Shown piece after piece: positions 55,473 through 63,016 of a stretch of 64,000 nucleotides of DNA (positions are counted from its first letter, which is position 1; each line of letters starts with the position of its first letter). Position numbers and translations under genes: made by a program. The DNA comes from Bernardetia sp. (lineage in GTDB: Bacteria > Bacteroidota > Bacteroidia > Cytophagales > Bernardetiaceae). The notes beneath the pieces were generated by a model. It was not told where the DNA came from. It worked only from the letters and a program-made list of their open reading frames with translations, and did no database searches. The stretch lies in assembly GCA_020630575.1 (NCBI GenBank), contig JAHDBD010000002.1:285054-349053 (forward strand), in the 5' to 3' direction.

Positions 55473-55615
55473 GGGAAAATTGTCGTACACCCTATGCGTT
55501 CGTCTTCAAAAACGAACTAAACACTTCCTTAGAAGTGTTCTTTTCAATTCTGATAACGACGTGTAGTCCTATTAATACACGATATTTCGCTAAATTGTCG
55601 GAAGAGCCATATATT

Positions 55616-57484
55616 TTATTCAAAGTTTATTATACAAAATCTATTTCCAGACACAGAGTCTGTATAGCTTTCTGTTATTAAGTTTTCTATCTTAGGTGAT
55701 ATCTTTTCTCCTCTTTGTATAAGTAAATGACGAATTTTATTTTCTTTGAAAAACACTATTTGAGCTTCTGTTATTTCATTTTCTAAGGAATAATTGTTAT
55801 CTCTAATAAATTTGTAAAAAATATTTACATTAAAACTATTTATACTTTCTCTTTCCTCAAAAGTAGTATTTATCATTCTAATTAACCCTACATTATCTAA
55901 ATAAGCTACTTCTCTTCCTAAATTATTGAACATTTCAAAATTGAAAGGAGTTTCCAAACTAAAAAAAGCAGCTATTGGTGTAGGTTTTTCATCAGGCAAT
56001 TGATTAGTAATAAAAGCTATATATTTATCTGAATAAGGTTTATTATGGTTTAGTTTTTCATAAAAGAAATTATAATTATAGTAGAAATTGATAAGTATCA
56101 TGCTTCCAACAAGAATAAAAGAAAGATACATCTTTTTATCTAACTTACTTATTAACCAAATAATTGTAGCAAAGCTAAATCCATACAAAGGTAAATTTAT
56201 CAATTGTATTGCATTAGGATCAGAAGAGTAAAATATAGCTATCAAAGAACAGCCTCCTATTAAGCCTACATAAAATATAGATAGATACAAAAAAGAATTA
56301 ACAAATTTTAGTTTGTTTTTTATAAAAAGTAAAGCACTTAATAATAGTACAGGCAATAAAAAATAGCTAGGTCTCAAAATAGAAAATGTAATTATATTTT
56401 TTATTGTGAAACTTTGTAAGATTATTGAAAAGTCAAATTGATAGTTCTTTTCTACATACCCATCAAAAGATTGTTTGAATAGTATTAAGAAAATAGTATA
56501 AATAATAGGAAAAATACTAAGTAAATAAATACGTTTATCTTTTATTACTTTAAAATACAAATTAAATAAAAGCAAAAAATACATCGCTCCAAAGACAGCA
56601 GGTGTAGCTACAAAAGATGCAATACTCAAAAATAGTAAATAACATAGAAATAAAGAATATCTCTTTTTTTCAAATGCAGAAAATGATGCAATACCAAATA
56701 AAGCAAATGGAAATAGTTTTTCACTAACTGGAATATAACCTACCGATGTAAAAACGTGTTGATACCCTGACCAAAAAAATGATTCATAAAAAGGTAAATA
56801 TATTTGTCCTACAAATAACAATGCAGTGGCAAATAACAAATGTATTATACGAATATTCTTGCTATTCTCTAGAATACTAACACTTCCAAAAAGAATAATA
56901 CTAATAAATAGTGTTGGAATATAAACTGTAAAATTTAATAACACAGGGAGTTTATTAGTTTTAGATAGTAATACAGTCAACCAAAGTTCAAAATAATGAT
57001 ACGGAGAAATACCATCATAATCTTTATCTAAAATATTTGCCCACTCTGAAACATTTTCTTGTCCATTAATTAAATTAAATATCACTTGCTTGTAAAATAT
57101 ATAATCTATAAAGAGATTTTGTGTATATGTTCCTTCTAAATTATAGCCTTTGAAAACAGATAGTGAATAACCCACTAAGACAAAAAAGGGTAGAGGGTAT
57201 AATTTTTTAAAATAGAAATGGTAATTTGCTACTTTAGCTTTATTCAAAAAAATGATATAACCAAATATAAATAAAAAAAGCATTGACGTAGTTACAAAAC
57301 CTGTAAAGATACAAGCTGTCAGACTTACACTAAAGACTAAACCAAAGACTAAATTGTTAAATATAGAATAATAAGGCTTGTCTGTTGTTTGCACTACTTT
57401 AGTAAAATAATTTAATAAATAACCAATTGAATAGAAGAAGAACAAAAAAAAACAAATGAAAATAATATTTATCAGATGAGCCAT
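55616..57484 (-). CDS. Hypothetical polytopic membrane protein
   Basis: 622 residues with about twelve hydrophobic helices and a C-terminal soluble part of about 130 residues. The loop GISPYHYFELWL (about 160) recalls loops of GT-C type membrane glycosyltransferases, but no diagnostic Asp motif is certain. No family is recognised. Its stop codon lies 8 bases from the outer MITE. An O-antigen/glycan role is only a guess. Confidence 0.7.
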   Translation of the reverse strand: MAHLINIIFICFFLFFFYSIGYLLNYFTKVVQTTDKPYYSIFNNLVFGLVFSVSLTACIFTGFVTTSMLFLFIFGYIIFLNKAKVANYHFYFKKLYPLPFFVLVGYSLSVFKGYNLEGTYTQNLFIDYIFYKQVIFNLINGQENVSEWANILDKDYDGISPYHYFELWLTVLLSKTNKLPVLLNFTVYIPTLFISIILFGSVSILENSKNIRIIHLLFATALLFVGQIYLPFYESFFWSGYQHVFTSVGYIPVSEKLFPFALFGIASFSAFEKKRYSLFLCYLLFLSIASFVATPAVFGAMYFLLLFNLYFKVIKDKRIYLLSIFPIIYTIFLILFKQSFDGYVEKNYQFDFSIILQSFTIKNIITFSILRPSYFLLPVLLLSALLFIKNKLKFVNSFLYLSIFYVGLIGGCSLIAIFYSSDPNAIQLINLPLYGFSFATIIWLISKLDKKMYLSFILVGSMILINFYYNYNFFYEKLNHNKPYSDKYIAFITNQLPDEKPTPIAAFFSLETPFNFEMFNNLGREVAYLDNVGLIRMINTTFEERESINSFNVNIFYKFIRDNNYSLENEITEAQIVFFKENKIRHLLIQRGEKISPKIENLITESYTDSVSGNRFCIINFE

Positions 57485-57849
57485 AGTAGGGTATTTTTAT
57501 ATTGAAGTTATTTAAGAATTAGTTTTTATTTTCTGTCTATCTCTAGGGCAAACGCACGAAAAAAAATTGTACTCGTTTAAAGCAAATCAAGCTAGTTTTT
57601 TACTTTGTAAATTGAATTTACTCTGATAGTTAAAGTGTGTTTAAACATACTGAAAGCAGCATAAAAAGTTTCGTGCGTTTACCCTAGTCTATCTCTGATA
57701 AATATCAAAGTAAAAGCTAAATAATGTAGGCTTTGCTAAGTATAAATTTTAGTTTCATATCGTATCAATGTTACCTTAAAAGCATCTAACCAAGAGTTAG
57801 TTATTTATATTGCAAAACGCAAATCACACATTTTTTCATATTTAAACAT
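57485..57849. other. 365-bp gap occupied by MITE and IS remains
   Basis: Holds the element at 57542-57687; the remainder (57688-57849) shows no gene and is probably IS remnant. Confidence 0.5.
57542..57687. mobile_element. 146-bp MITE-like element
   Basis: Ends CTAGGGCAAACGCACGAAA (57542-57560) and TTTCGTGCGTTTACCCTAG (near 57668-57687) are inverted, with one mismatch. There is no coding potential between them. A degenerate copy of the right end at about 58043-58057 follows a transposase fragment. Confidence 0.7.
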
Positions 57850-58044
57850 TTAAGTATCAATAACCTTTTTAGTTTTTTTATTAAAATCTATGTTATCCAC
57901 AATGCCCATATGCGAGCAAAAAGAATGAAATGAATTTGTATTAAAAGCAGCATCTGCATTAAGAAAAATTCCTTCATGTTTGATATTTGCCTTGTCCAAA
58001 TCTATTAACATAGTTTGAATAGTTTTATAAAGTAAAAACTTCAT
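57850..58044 (-). pseudogene. Transposase fragment (decayed IS)
   Basis: 64 residues resembling the catalytic region of a DDE transposase common in Bacteroidota: IFLNADAAFNTNSFHSFCSHMGIVDNIDFNKKTKK, in which the Asp of NAD is the probable second catalytic residue. The N- and C-terminal parts are missing. The base just beyond its start begins a degenerate IS end (GCGCTTATCC, compare GCGTTTACCC at 57677). It is a remnant, not a functional gene. Confidence 0.75.
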
Positions 58045-58069
58045 GCGCTTATCCTATCGAATTGAATAT

Positions 58070-58570
58070 TTAAAGCAATTCCTTCCAACCATTTTTATTT
58101 ATATTTTCTACATCAGCGATTACTTTTTCTTTTAGAGCTTCTTTGAAGTTATCCAAACGAAGAGCCAACTGTTCATCAGATGCACCCAAAATTTGAGCAG
58201 CCAAAATACCTGCATTCTTTGCTCCATCTAATGCCACAGTAGCCACAGGAACACCTGAAGGCATTTGTAAAATAGACAAAACAGAATCCCAACCATCAAT
58301 AGAATTAGAAGACTTAACAGGAACACCAATTACAGGCAATGAAGTAAGCGAAGCTACCATCCCTGGTAAATGTGCTGCTCCTCCTGCTCCTGCAATAACT
58401 ACTTTAATTCCATTTTTTCTTGCATTTTTAGCAAAATCAAATAAACGCTCAGGCGTACGATGTGCTGAAACAATTGTCAAAGAATATTCTACTTGAAGTT
58501 CTTCCAAAACTTCTGCTGCTGCACCCATTACTCGTAAATCAGAACGGCTACCCATTATTATCGAAACCAT
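58070..58570 (-). CDS. purE: N5-carboxyaminoimidazole ribonucleotide mutase
   Basis: 166 residues, standard length. Motifs: IIMGSRSDLRVM at the start, SAHRTPERLFDFA (about 40-52), and IAGAGGAAHLPGMVASLTSLPVIGVPV (about 60-86). It converts N5-CAIR to CAIR in purine synthesis, in the cytosol. purK is not adjacent. A TACTTTTG promoter box lies at 58612-58619. Confidence 0.97.
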   Translation of the reverse strand: MVSIIMGSRSDLRVMGAAAEVLEELQVEYSLTIVSAHRTPERLFDFAKNARKNGIKVVIAGAGGAAHLPGMVASLTSLPVIGVPVKSSNSIDGWDSVLSILQMPSGVPVATVALDGAKNAGILAAQILGASDEQLALRLDNFKEALKEKVIADVENINKNGWKELL

Positions 58571-58611
58571 AATTTCTTTTTTGTAATTTTTATTCTACAA
58601 ATAATTTAGTA

Positions 58612-58619
58612 CAAAAGTA
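58612..58619 (-). promoter_or_regulatory. -7 promoter box (TACTTTTG) for purE
   Basis: Exact minus-strand TAnnTTTG match, 42 bases upstream of the ATG. Confidence 0.55.
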
Positions 58620-58674
58620 AAGAAAATGAGAGTAGAAAAGGAATTTTTGAAAGGTTTTATACAAAATTTTCAAA

Positions 58675-58713
58675 CCAAAAAATCCTTATCGTTTTCAATC
58701 AACAATAAGGATT
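58675..58713 (-). terminator. Intrinsic terminator of the TlpA-like gene
   Basis: AATCCTTAT (58681-58689) pairs with ATAAGGATT (58705-58713); the A-run at 58677-58682 gives the minus-strand U-run. Confidence 0.7.
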
Positions 58714-58737
58714 CAATAATTTTATTTTTTTGATAAT

Positions 58738-59262
58738 TTATAATACTTCTTTCAAAACTTCTACTAACTCTTGATTTGTAATAGCTGTTTTTACTATCTC
58801 GCCTTTTGGATTGAGAAGGACGTGATAGGGAAGTCCAGAAACTTTATATTTATTGCAGGCAGCACTTTCCCAACCTTGTAAATCTGAAAGTTCTAACCAA
58901 GAAGAATTATTTTGAGCAATAGCTGTTTTCCAACGCTCCTTCGAATTATCTAAAGAAACAGAGACAATTTCTAAATTCTTAGAATTATATTGCGAATATA
59001 CTTCATTTAATACATTTCTATCTTTCATGCTTTCACTGTTCCATGAAGCCCAAAAATCTAAAAGTATCCATTTTCCTTTTAGTTTTTCATTTTTAGTTAG
59101 GTTATCTAGTTCGATTTTTTCACCTTGAGGAGTTTCTAAATTTATAGTTTTTGTAGTAGAAGAGCTTTTTTTGAAAGTTGAAGGAGAAAATATATTACCA
59201 CATAATCCTACAAGGAATAAGCTCATGGCGATAATAGGTAAGGCAAATAAGGAAAATTTCAT
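58738..59262 (-). CDS. TlpA-like thioredoxin-fold protein lacking the CxxC motif
   Basis: 174 residues. An N-terminal signal or anchor (ALPIIAMSLFLVGLCG) precedes an AhpC/TSA/TlpA-like fold: KGKWILLDFWASW, IVSVSLDNSKERW, SGLPYHVLLNPKGEIV with the conserved cis-proline (P145). The active-site CxxC is replaced by N75-S-E-S78 (WASWNSES), so it cannot do thiol-disulfide exchange at that site. Two other cysteines (C21, C136) are elsewhere. Periplasmic or membrane-bound. Perhaps a binding or scaffolding paralogue. Confidence 0.85.
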   Translation of the reverse strand: MKFSLFALPIIAMSLFLVGLCGNIFSPSTFKKSSSTTKTINLETPQGEKIELDNLTKNEKLKGKWILLDFWASWNSESMKDRNVLNEVYSQYNSKNLEIVSVSLDNSKERWKTAIAQNNSSWLELSDLQGWESAACNKYKVSGLPYHVLLNPKGEIVKTAITNQELVEVLKEVL

Positions 59263-59800
59263 ATTATTATTTTGAATAAGATTGTTTAGATAGTTTTTTT
59301 ATTAAGTGCAATGTTGATAGAAAGAGCTGATAGAAAAATTTATTTTTTATTTTATCATAATTTCATTTTTAATAGAGAGAAATTCAGAACAGCTAAATCA
59401 ATATATTCAACTACACATACTTATATAAACAAAATTAGTGCTTAGTTTTCTTTAAAAAAATGCAACTTAATAGTAGAAGTTACGTTAGAAGTATTTCTAC
59501 TAGAATAAATGGCATTTTTGTCTCAAAAACAGTGTAGAATACAGAAAATAAGTGTTTTTAATAAAAAATTAAACACTTATTTAACCTAATTAATTATTTT
59601 ATTTTAGATTATTTAATAATCTAAAATTTCATCTTAACAGAATTTTCATTCAAATTCAATATCTTTGTAGCCTAATTTTGCTTTAGTTTTTGCTCTTTTT
59701 TTATAAATGATATTATCTAAGTCATATCTTAATCTATCAAAAAAGTATAGGCAAAAGAGCAATATATTCATTTTTCAAATTGCACTAGAATCAAAAAAAA
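59263..59800. other. 538-bp divergent intergenic region
   Basis: No gene. Contains TATCTTTG at 59660-59667, the probable comA promoter box. The remainder is A/T-rich with no repeat recognised. Confidence 0.4.
59660..59667 (+). promoter_or_regulatory. -7 promoter box (TATCTTTG) for comA
   Basis: Exact TAnnTTTG match, about 134 bases upstream of the ATG at 59801. Confidence 0.5.
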
Positions 59801-60577
59801 ATGCAAGAACAAAACTACTCACTCACTCATATCCCAGAACGTCCGTCCAAACCACGGCAATCAGGACTTACTATGGTAATGGATAAAGGGTTAAGTGTCA
59901 GAGAAATAGAAGATCTTATCAGTGTAGCAGGCGATTACATAGACATTGTAAAACTCGGTTGGGCTACCTCTTATGTCATTCAAAATTTACAAGAAAAACT
60001 AGATGTTTATAAAGCTGCTGGAATTCCTACTTACTTTGGTGGGACACTTTTTGAGGCTTTTTTGGTCAGAAATCAAGTAGATGAATATCAAAAAGTATTG
60101 GATAAATATGGAATGCAATACGCTGAAATTTCAGATGGTTCATTAGATTTAGATCACGAAGAGAAGTGTAAACTTATTGAGCGTTTCTCTAAACAAGTAA
60201 CCGTTCTTTCAGAAGTAGGCTCAAAAGATGCTGAAAAAATAATTGCTCCTTATCAATGGATTCAGCTTATGCAAGATGAATTAGAAGCAGGAGCTTGGAA
60301 AGTAATTGGAGAAGCTAGAGAAGGTGGAAATGTAGGGCTTTTTCGTTCTACTGGTGAAGTTCGCTCAGGACTTGTACAAGAAATTTTGACCAAAATTCCT
60401 GCTGAGAAAATTATTTGGGAAGCTCCTCAAAAAGCACAACAAGTTTATTTTATCAAACTCATTGGTGCAAATGTAAACTTGGGAAATATCGCTCCTAACG
60501 AACTTGTTCCTTTAGAAACTATTCGTTTAGGACTTCGTGGAGATACTTTTGATTTCTTTTTGAATGGAAAGAAATAA
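59801..60577 (+). CDS. comA: Phosphosulfolactate synthase (ComA family)
   Basis: 258 residues. Recognised by the ordered motifs of the ComA family: RPSKPRQSGLTMVMDKGL, DIVKLGWATSYV, GIPTYFGGTLFEAF, EISDGSLDL, VLSEVGSKD, EAREGGNVGLF and LGLRGDTF. The enzyme adds sulfite to phosphoenolpyruvate to make phosphosulfolactate. In archaea this feeds coenzyme M; gliding Bacteroidota lack methanogenesis but make sulfonolipids (capnoids), so a sulfolactate/cysteate route is the likely use here. This last step is inference. Monocistronic, with a promoter box and a terminator. Confidence 0.9.
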   Translation: MQEQNYSLTHIPERPSKPRQSGLTMVMDKGLSVREIEDLISVAGDYIDIVKLGWATSYVIQNLQEKLDVYKAAGIPTYFGGTLFEAFLVRNQVDEYQKVLDKYGMQYAEISDGSLDLDHEEKCKLIERFSKQVTVLSEVGSKDAEKIIAPYQWIQLMQDELEAGAWKVIGEAREGGNVGLFRSTGEVRSGLVQEILTKIPAEKIIWEAPQKAQQVYFIKLIGANVNLGNIAPNELVPLETIRLGLRGDTFDFFLNGKK

Positions 60578-60600
60578 TTATTTCTCATTGGTAAAAAACA

Positions 60601-60639
60601 AAAATAGCATAGGGTACTAATAATAATCTATGCTATTTT
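60601..60639. terminator. Bidirectional intrinsic terminator
   Basis: AAAATAGCATAG (60601-60612) pairs with CTATGCTATTTT (60628-60639), between comA and the convergent PorE-like gene. Confidence 0.85.
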
Positions 60640-60656
60640 TTATGTCAAAAAAAACT

Positions 60657-62639
60657 CTACAAAATCTCAAACTCTATTCTTCTATTTTTTGCTTTATTTT
60701 CTGGTGAATTATTCTCTACTTGTGGCTTTACTTCTCCAAAACCTTTAATTACTAATTGTGTCTTCGGAATTCCTGCATTTATCAAATAGTCTACTACCGA
60801 AGTAGCACGTTTTTCAGATAGTTTTTGATTATAGGTTTTATCTCCTACATTATCTGTGTGACCAGAAATTTGCACTTTGATTTTCGGATTTGTTTGCATA
60901 TACCTTACTATTAAATCCAATTCTGTTTTTGATTCATCTTTTAAATCCCATTTGTCAGTATCAAAGAAAATATTATTCAGAACTACCTTTGAGCCTTTTT
61001 CAGCTTTCTCTAAATAAATATCTACAACTATATTTTCTTGTGTTCCTGTGGAATAATCAAAGGCAAGACTTTGAAATAAATAACCTTCTTTATTTACATT
61101 AAGTGCATAATTTGAACCTTCATTTAACACAAAAAGATACTTTCCATTTCGTGGGTCTGATTTTATAGAAGACTGAATAGTTTTGTTAGTCAGGTTATAT
61201 AAATCTATACTTGCACCTAATTTTTCTTTTGTCTTGGCATCATAAACAGTTCCTTTTATATATCTACTGACTATAATTTCAATTTCTTTAGGCATTTCAA
61301 ATTTATAAATAAAACTATTACTCAAATCTTGACCTATTATATTATTTTGCTTATCTACTTGAAGCTCTGTTTCTCCATCTGCATAATAAGCTGTTTTTCC
61401 GTCTGCTGTAACAAAAAGACTTTGTTGGTCAGTATATGTATTTATCGGATAACCCAAATTTTGAGGTTTAGTCCAACCTTTTGCTGAGTTTTCATCTATT
61501 TCTGTTTTGAATAAATCAAATCCTCCAAAACCTAAATGAGCATCAGAAGAAAAGAATAATGTTCTGCCATTTACATGAATAAACGGACTATACTCTTCGC
61601 CTGCTGTATTTACTTGACTTCCTAAATTTTGAGGGGCTTCCCATTCTCCTTTTTCATTACGGGTAGATTTCCAAATATCTGTTTTTCCAAAACCTCCACT
61701 TCTATCAGAAATAAAATAAAGTGTTCGCCCATCTGCTGAAAGAGAGGCTTGAGACTCCCAATTACTTGTATTAATGAGATTACCCATATTTTTAGGTTCA
61801 GACCATTTATCACCTTGTTTTTCACTAATAAATAAATCACAACGTCCGTAAACTCGTCTTTCACTACCTTCGCAAATAGTAAAAATAATTGTACGTCCGT
61901 CTGCCGAAATTGTACACGTTCCTTCATTTGTTTGAGTATTTAGCTCTGTTACTTTTTCAGGAGTCTGCCATATACTATCTTTTTTTACACTTCTCAAAAT
62001 ATCTTCATCAGCTCTAGGATGATTACTTTCTCTTGCTGTAAAATACATTTCTTCTTCATCAGCAGTTAAGACAGCAAAATACTGTAGTTTTCTAGCATTA
62101 ATCACATCAGTTACACGTTCTGGCTTTATGTCTAAAGGATTTTTGATTCCTGTTTCTGCAAATTTACAAATTGCCAAACCTCTTGTAGCACTGTTTTTTT
62201 CAGACTGAGATTTAGCATATTGATATGATTTTTGATATAATTTATTTGCTTCTTCGTATTTTCCTTCTTCCAAATAATCTCCTGCAACTACCATATACAA
62301 ATTAACTCTTTTTGGGTCGTTCGGTACAATTCGTGCAGCTTCTTTAAAATGCAATTTAGATTTTGCCTTGTTACGAAGTATATGATAATAACTTCCAAGT
62401 GCATAATGTGCTTCAAAATAGTCATTATCTAACGACACAGCTTTCTCAAAAGATTGTATTCCACGATCAAAATCTCTATTTGCAATATAATCTTGTCCAT
62501 TTTTATAAGCCGTTTGCGCTCTCCGATTGCTTGTTCCTTGTGAGAAGGAAGAAGATAATGTAAAGAATGATAGTACGAAAAACAGAATCGTTACTATATA
62601 TTTGTTAGGATTTAATATCATTGAATACGAATTTTTCAT
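60657..62639 (-). CDS. PorE-like OmpA-family protein (TPR, WD40-like, carboxypeptidase-regulatory-like domain, OmpA C-terminus)
   Basis: 660 residues. A signal peptide ends near SSSFSQG (about 35). TPR units at about 40-135, then a beta-propeller of PD40/WD40-like repeats (about 180-435; SADGRTLYFISDRSGGFGKTDIW, VNGRTLFFSSDAHLGFGGFDLF), then a carboxypeptidase-regulatory-like fold (GTVYDAKTKEKLGASIDLYN, about 460-540), then OmpA-C (FFDTDKWDLKDESKTELD, GHTDNVGDKTYNQKLSEKRA) to the end. This order is that of Porphyromonas PorE, a T9SS component tying the machine to peptidoglycan. Other members of this architecture are also known, so PorE itself is a probable, not certain, assignment. Confidence 0.85.
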   Translation of the reverse strand: MKNSYSMILNPNKYIVTILFFVLSFFTLSSSFSQGTSNRRAQTAYKNGQDYIANRDFDRGIQSFEKAVSLDNDYFEAHYALGSYYHILRNKAKSKLHFKEAARIVPNDPKRVNLYMVVAGDYLEEGKYEEANKLYQKSYQYAKSQSEKNSATRGLAICKFAETGIKNPLDIKPERVTDVINARKLQYFAVLTADEEEMYFTARESNHPRADEDILRSVKKDSIWQTPEKVTELNTQTNEGTCTISADGRTIIFTICEGSERRVYGRCDLFISEKQGDKWSEPKNMGNLINTSNWESQASLSADGRTLYFISDRSGGFGKTDIWKSTRNEKGEWEAPQNLGSQVNTAGEEYSPFIHVNGRTLFFSSDAHLGFGGFDLFKTEIDENSAKGWTKPQNLGYPINTYTDQQSLFVTADGKTAYYADGETELQVDKQNNIIGQDLSNSFIYKFEMPKEIEIIVSRYIKGTVYDAKTKEKLGASIDLYNLTNKTIQSSIKSDPRNGKYLFVLNEGSNYALNVNKEGYLFQSLAFDYSTGTQENIVVDIYLEKAEKGSKVVLNNIFFDTDKWDLKDESKTELDLIVRYMQTNPKIKVQISGHTDNVGDKTYNQKLSEKRATSVVDYLINAGIPKTQLVIKGFGEVKPQVENNSPENKAKNRRIEFEIL

Positions 62640-63016
62640 ATCTATAAATTTGGTTTGTTATTTTTTCGGTTGATAACTGTTGACAGCTTAGCTGACAGCT
62701 TAGCTCTTAATTTAGTGACAGAACGTCAATATCATTCATAAATTACTTAATTATCTTATTGATTATATTCTAAGAACCGAACCAAATTAGACAAAAATAT
62801 TTTAAAGTAATTAAAAAATGAGCAAAAAAGTCGTTTTATTAAATACACAAACCCAGTCCTACTAGACTTTGTTGAAAATTTAATAAATTTAAAAAAAATC
62901 CAACTTATAAATCAAATTAGCTTTGTAGCTCTTTAGGAGTAAGAATTAGATAAACTACTATTCAAAAACACATAACTAATATTGAATAGGTCGAATTCGT
63001 AGTTATTTCTTAAGTG
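62640..63016. other. 377-bp intergenic region
   Basis: No gene. Contains two tandem copies of GACAGCTTAGCT (62682-62693 and 62694-62705), whose TTAGCT part is near-palindromic. Otherwise A/T tracts. Confidence 0.4.

Larger units (their letters stand above)
54249..55492 (+). mobile_element. Insertion sequence, 1,244 bp, probably ISKra4 family (ISMich2-like)
   Basis: Terminal inverted repeat GGGTGTACGACAATTTTCC at 54249-54267 and its complement at 55474-55492, extended imperfectly inward. The 8-bp duplication TATGCGTT flanks it. Two overlapping transposase frames are inside. GGG ends, 8-bp duplication, about 1.25 kb and two frames fit my recollection of the ISMich2 subgroup of ISKra4. Confidence 0.85.
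54206..55608. mobile_element. Outer MITE-like element, interrupted by an IS
   Basis: Terminal inverted repeats GGCTCTTCCGACAATTTAGC plus GAAAT at 54206-54230 and its complement at 55584-55608. The flanks are ATATAT on both sides, a possible target duplication. Without the inner IS (54249-55492) and one copy of its 8-bp duplication, about 151 bp remain, with three small hairpins in the right part (55498-55517, 55520-55539, 55561-55580). The GGCTCTTCC start resembles ISL3-family ends, so it may be an ISL3-derived MITE. Confidence 0.75.
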
